A stretch of DNA of 64,000 nt, taken from the NCBI RefSeq assembly GCF_001641265.1, contig NW_020167550.1:62001-126000 (forward strand), written 5' to 3'. This document shows, piece after piece, positions 62,609 to 64,000 of this stretch (position 1 is the stretch's first letter; each line of letters begins with the position of its first letter). Both the position numbers and the translations under genes were made by a program. Below the pieces are notes generated by a model that did no database searches, was not told where the DNA came from, and saw only the letters and a list, made by a program, of their open reading frames with translations. The DNA comes from Pseudogymnoascus destructans. Its lineage: Eukaryota; Ascomycota; Leotiomycetes; Thelebolales; Thelebolaceae.

Positions 62609-64000
62609 TCACTTCTGTTTACCACTGCGCTCGAGATTTTTAGCGGCGTCGAGTCTGCCGCTCAATTTAGCGAGATAGATGAGGTACTGCGAGTCAAGAC
62701 TGAGGTTGTAAAGGTGCGACTTATCATCTGGGGACTGTCGATTGGTTTGGATGGGTTGCCAGAACAGCGGGATGATAAAGCAAACCAACAGCCCCGACAC
62801 CGCCGTTCTCAGATACTCCTCACCCAGCGCCACGTTCAACGCATCAAAATTTCCGAAGATTCCGAGAAGCTGAAGGACGGGTATGGACTTATTCAGCGTG
62901 CGAATAAGGGGCCAATGATAGCGGCCTAGTTGAACGGTGTCAAAGTCAAGATCACCGCGCTCGTCTGCATTTGCTAGACAGTTTCTACATCCCTTGCCGG
63001 CATTCTGGTTCTTGACTCCAGAATTGTGGTTCTGCTGGGGCATATCCCCAGCGATGAAGAGTGGGAAGGCCAATACAGCCTTCTCCTAGCATTGATAGTC
63101 AGGACCATGCCCCTATCAAGCTTGGGCAAGTCAACGATGAATGAGAGCACCTCGTCGGAGCTTGCTCCGTGTGGTCCTAGTGTGAGAACGAACACATTTG
63201 CACGGTGCATTCGTGCTCGGAGAGTTTGGCCCGCAAGAGAGAAGTATACCCCCGTCAGGCTCCTGTACATATTACGATACAGACCAAAGACATCTATGAA
63301 CATAATCAACGGGGCAGAGATAAAGCCCCGTTGCAGCAGTTCAGTGAGCCACTGTCGGCCATGTGCCCGGATCTCAAGTTCCGCAATATGCGGATGAGAT
63401 TGGATGGCTGGCCTGATATCGCCTCTCTTTTCGTTGAAGATTTGTCGAATCTGGGACTTGGGATCGAAGGCAGCATTCTGGGACCCTGGAATCCCACTCT
63501 CGAAATTATATGTAATCGTCATGTCAATGCGATTGAGGATATCATCCTCGAGGACAAACTCAAAGTTGTCCTCGGCCAGCAGCATCTCAAGCTCTAATAT
63601 TAGGGGATCCAAAGCCGCCCCTTTATCCTGGATATCATCCGGCAAGTTCCCCCTAAAACATGCCCTTTGGATCTTGATGGCTACAGCGTTCTTTTCGATG
63701 GTGTGAGATTGGTGGTCTCGTCCGACTGAATAAACTCGCCCAACGTAAACACCATCTCCTGCCCCCCTTGACCGATACTCAACGAAGTCTGACCAGACAA
63801 TTGGAGTCCCATTAGAATAGCAGGCATGTTCTCCAGATGATGTGCGAGCGGAACAAAGCCAAGAATCAGAATGCCATAGCTCGGTAGGAGTATTAACAAA
63901 CCACCCAAGACCGTGCCACATTCCCCCCCAGATGTCCTTGGACGACAGGATTCTCGCTATCAAAGACGAGAGCTCAAACCAGTGGGCATCAGCCTGCCTC
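62609..64000 (-). pseudogene. Plavaka-like (CACTA-related) transposase fragment, frameshifted, running off the edge
   Basis: The minus-strand frame is open from the window edge (QADAHWFELSSLIARILSSK) through GMWHGLGWFVNTPTELWHSD, IKIQRACFRGNLPDDIQD, MFIDVFGLYRNMYRSLTGVY and VFVLTLGPHGASSDEVLSFI. Near 63075-63100 the frame shifts and continues LAFPLFIAGDMPQQNHNSGV, CRNCLANADERGDLDFDT and GRYHWPL. The GDMPQQ / GCR-C / RGDLDFD / GRYH order is typical of fungal Plavaka-type transposases and their relatives. The break makes this copy inactive, and the C-terminal region is lost past 62609. Confidence 0.68.

Noticed and set aside
62570..62929. 119-codon plus-strand frame
   Set aside because: Antisense shadow of the Plavaka-like transposase remnant.

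Overview
The window is eukaryotic nuclear DNA from a filamentous ascomycete (Pezizomycotina). Host genes have short GT-AG introns of roughly 40-220 nt with CTAAC/CTAAT-like branch sites, nuclear copies of mitochondrial genes (ATP synthase subunit 9 with an import presequence, COX6, SDHAF2), a fungal HDA-type histone deacetylase subunit, a CAP59/CMT1-type mannosyltransferase and dense LTR retrotransposons. I cannot name the species. Layout: a gene-rich left arm (1-11 kb) carries COX6 (partial, minus), a large chromodomain HDA2/3-family protein (plus, divergent from COX6), ribosomal protein uL4 (minus) and an ELO fatty-acid elongase (plus). A truncated beta-lactamase-like pseudogene follows at about 12 kb. 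From about 12.8 to 29.6 kb is a transposon cluster. It holds ~936-bp solo LTR-like elements (called R1 here), an LTR called C, a Pogo/Fot1 transposon broken into three pieces, and a full-length Ty3/gypsy chromovirus (gypsy A copy 1, minus strand). A single host gene, SDHAF2, sits inside this cluster at 16.2-17.1 kb. The 29.6-36.7 kb island holds three probable host genes (a basic nuclear-type protein, a small two-helix membrane protein, a Ser/Pro-rich protein) and an APH-kinase pseudogene. From 37.3 to 56.9 kb is a second, deeply nested transposon block. A decayed Ty3/gypsy element (gypsy B, plus) is interrupted by a solo LTR of gypsy A, an internally inverted gag segment, a Ty1/copia fragment (minus) that itself contains the second full-length gypsy A (copy 2, minus), and a solo R1 LTR. 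The right arm (57-64 kb) carries a CMT1-like glycosyltransferase, ATP synthase subunit 9, a possible 44-aa gene and a broken Plavaka-like transposase running off the edge. Main discoveries. (1) A ~7.4-kb inversion (about 13.5-21.9 kb) can be inferred from target-site duplications. Two R1 elements in inverted orientation have mismatched flanks, and reversing the segment between them restores both 5-bp duplications (CCAGG and ATATC) and rejoins the Pogo transposase reading frame. (2) Gypsy A carries an antisense gene between its pol gene and 3' LTR. It encodes a 204-aa protein with fungal Zn2Cys6 cysteine spacing plus a coiled coil, and it overlaps the pol 3' end tail-to-tail; it is intact in both copies. 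(3) Gypsy A has a textbook -1 frameshift module at the gag stop: slippery A_AAA_AAC, an 8-nt spacer and a stem-loop whose loop can form a pseudoknot. A second, unexplained frame break between RNase H and integrase is shared by both copies. Copy 2 is very young, with LTRs that differ at about one position by eye, an intact gag and a perfect CCCGG duplication. All boundaries were read by eye; homology calls rest on recognised motifs, with no database search.
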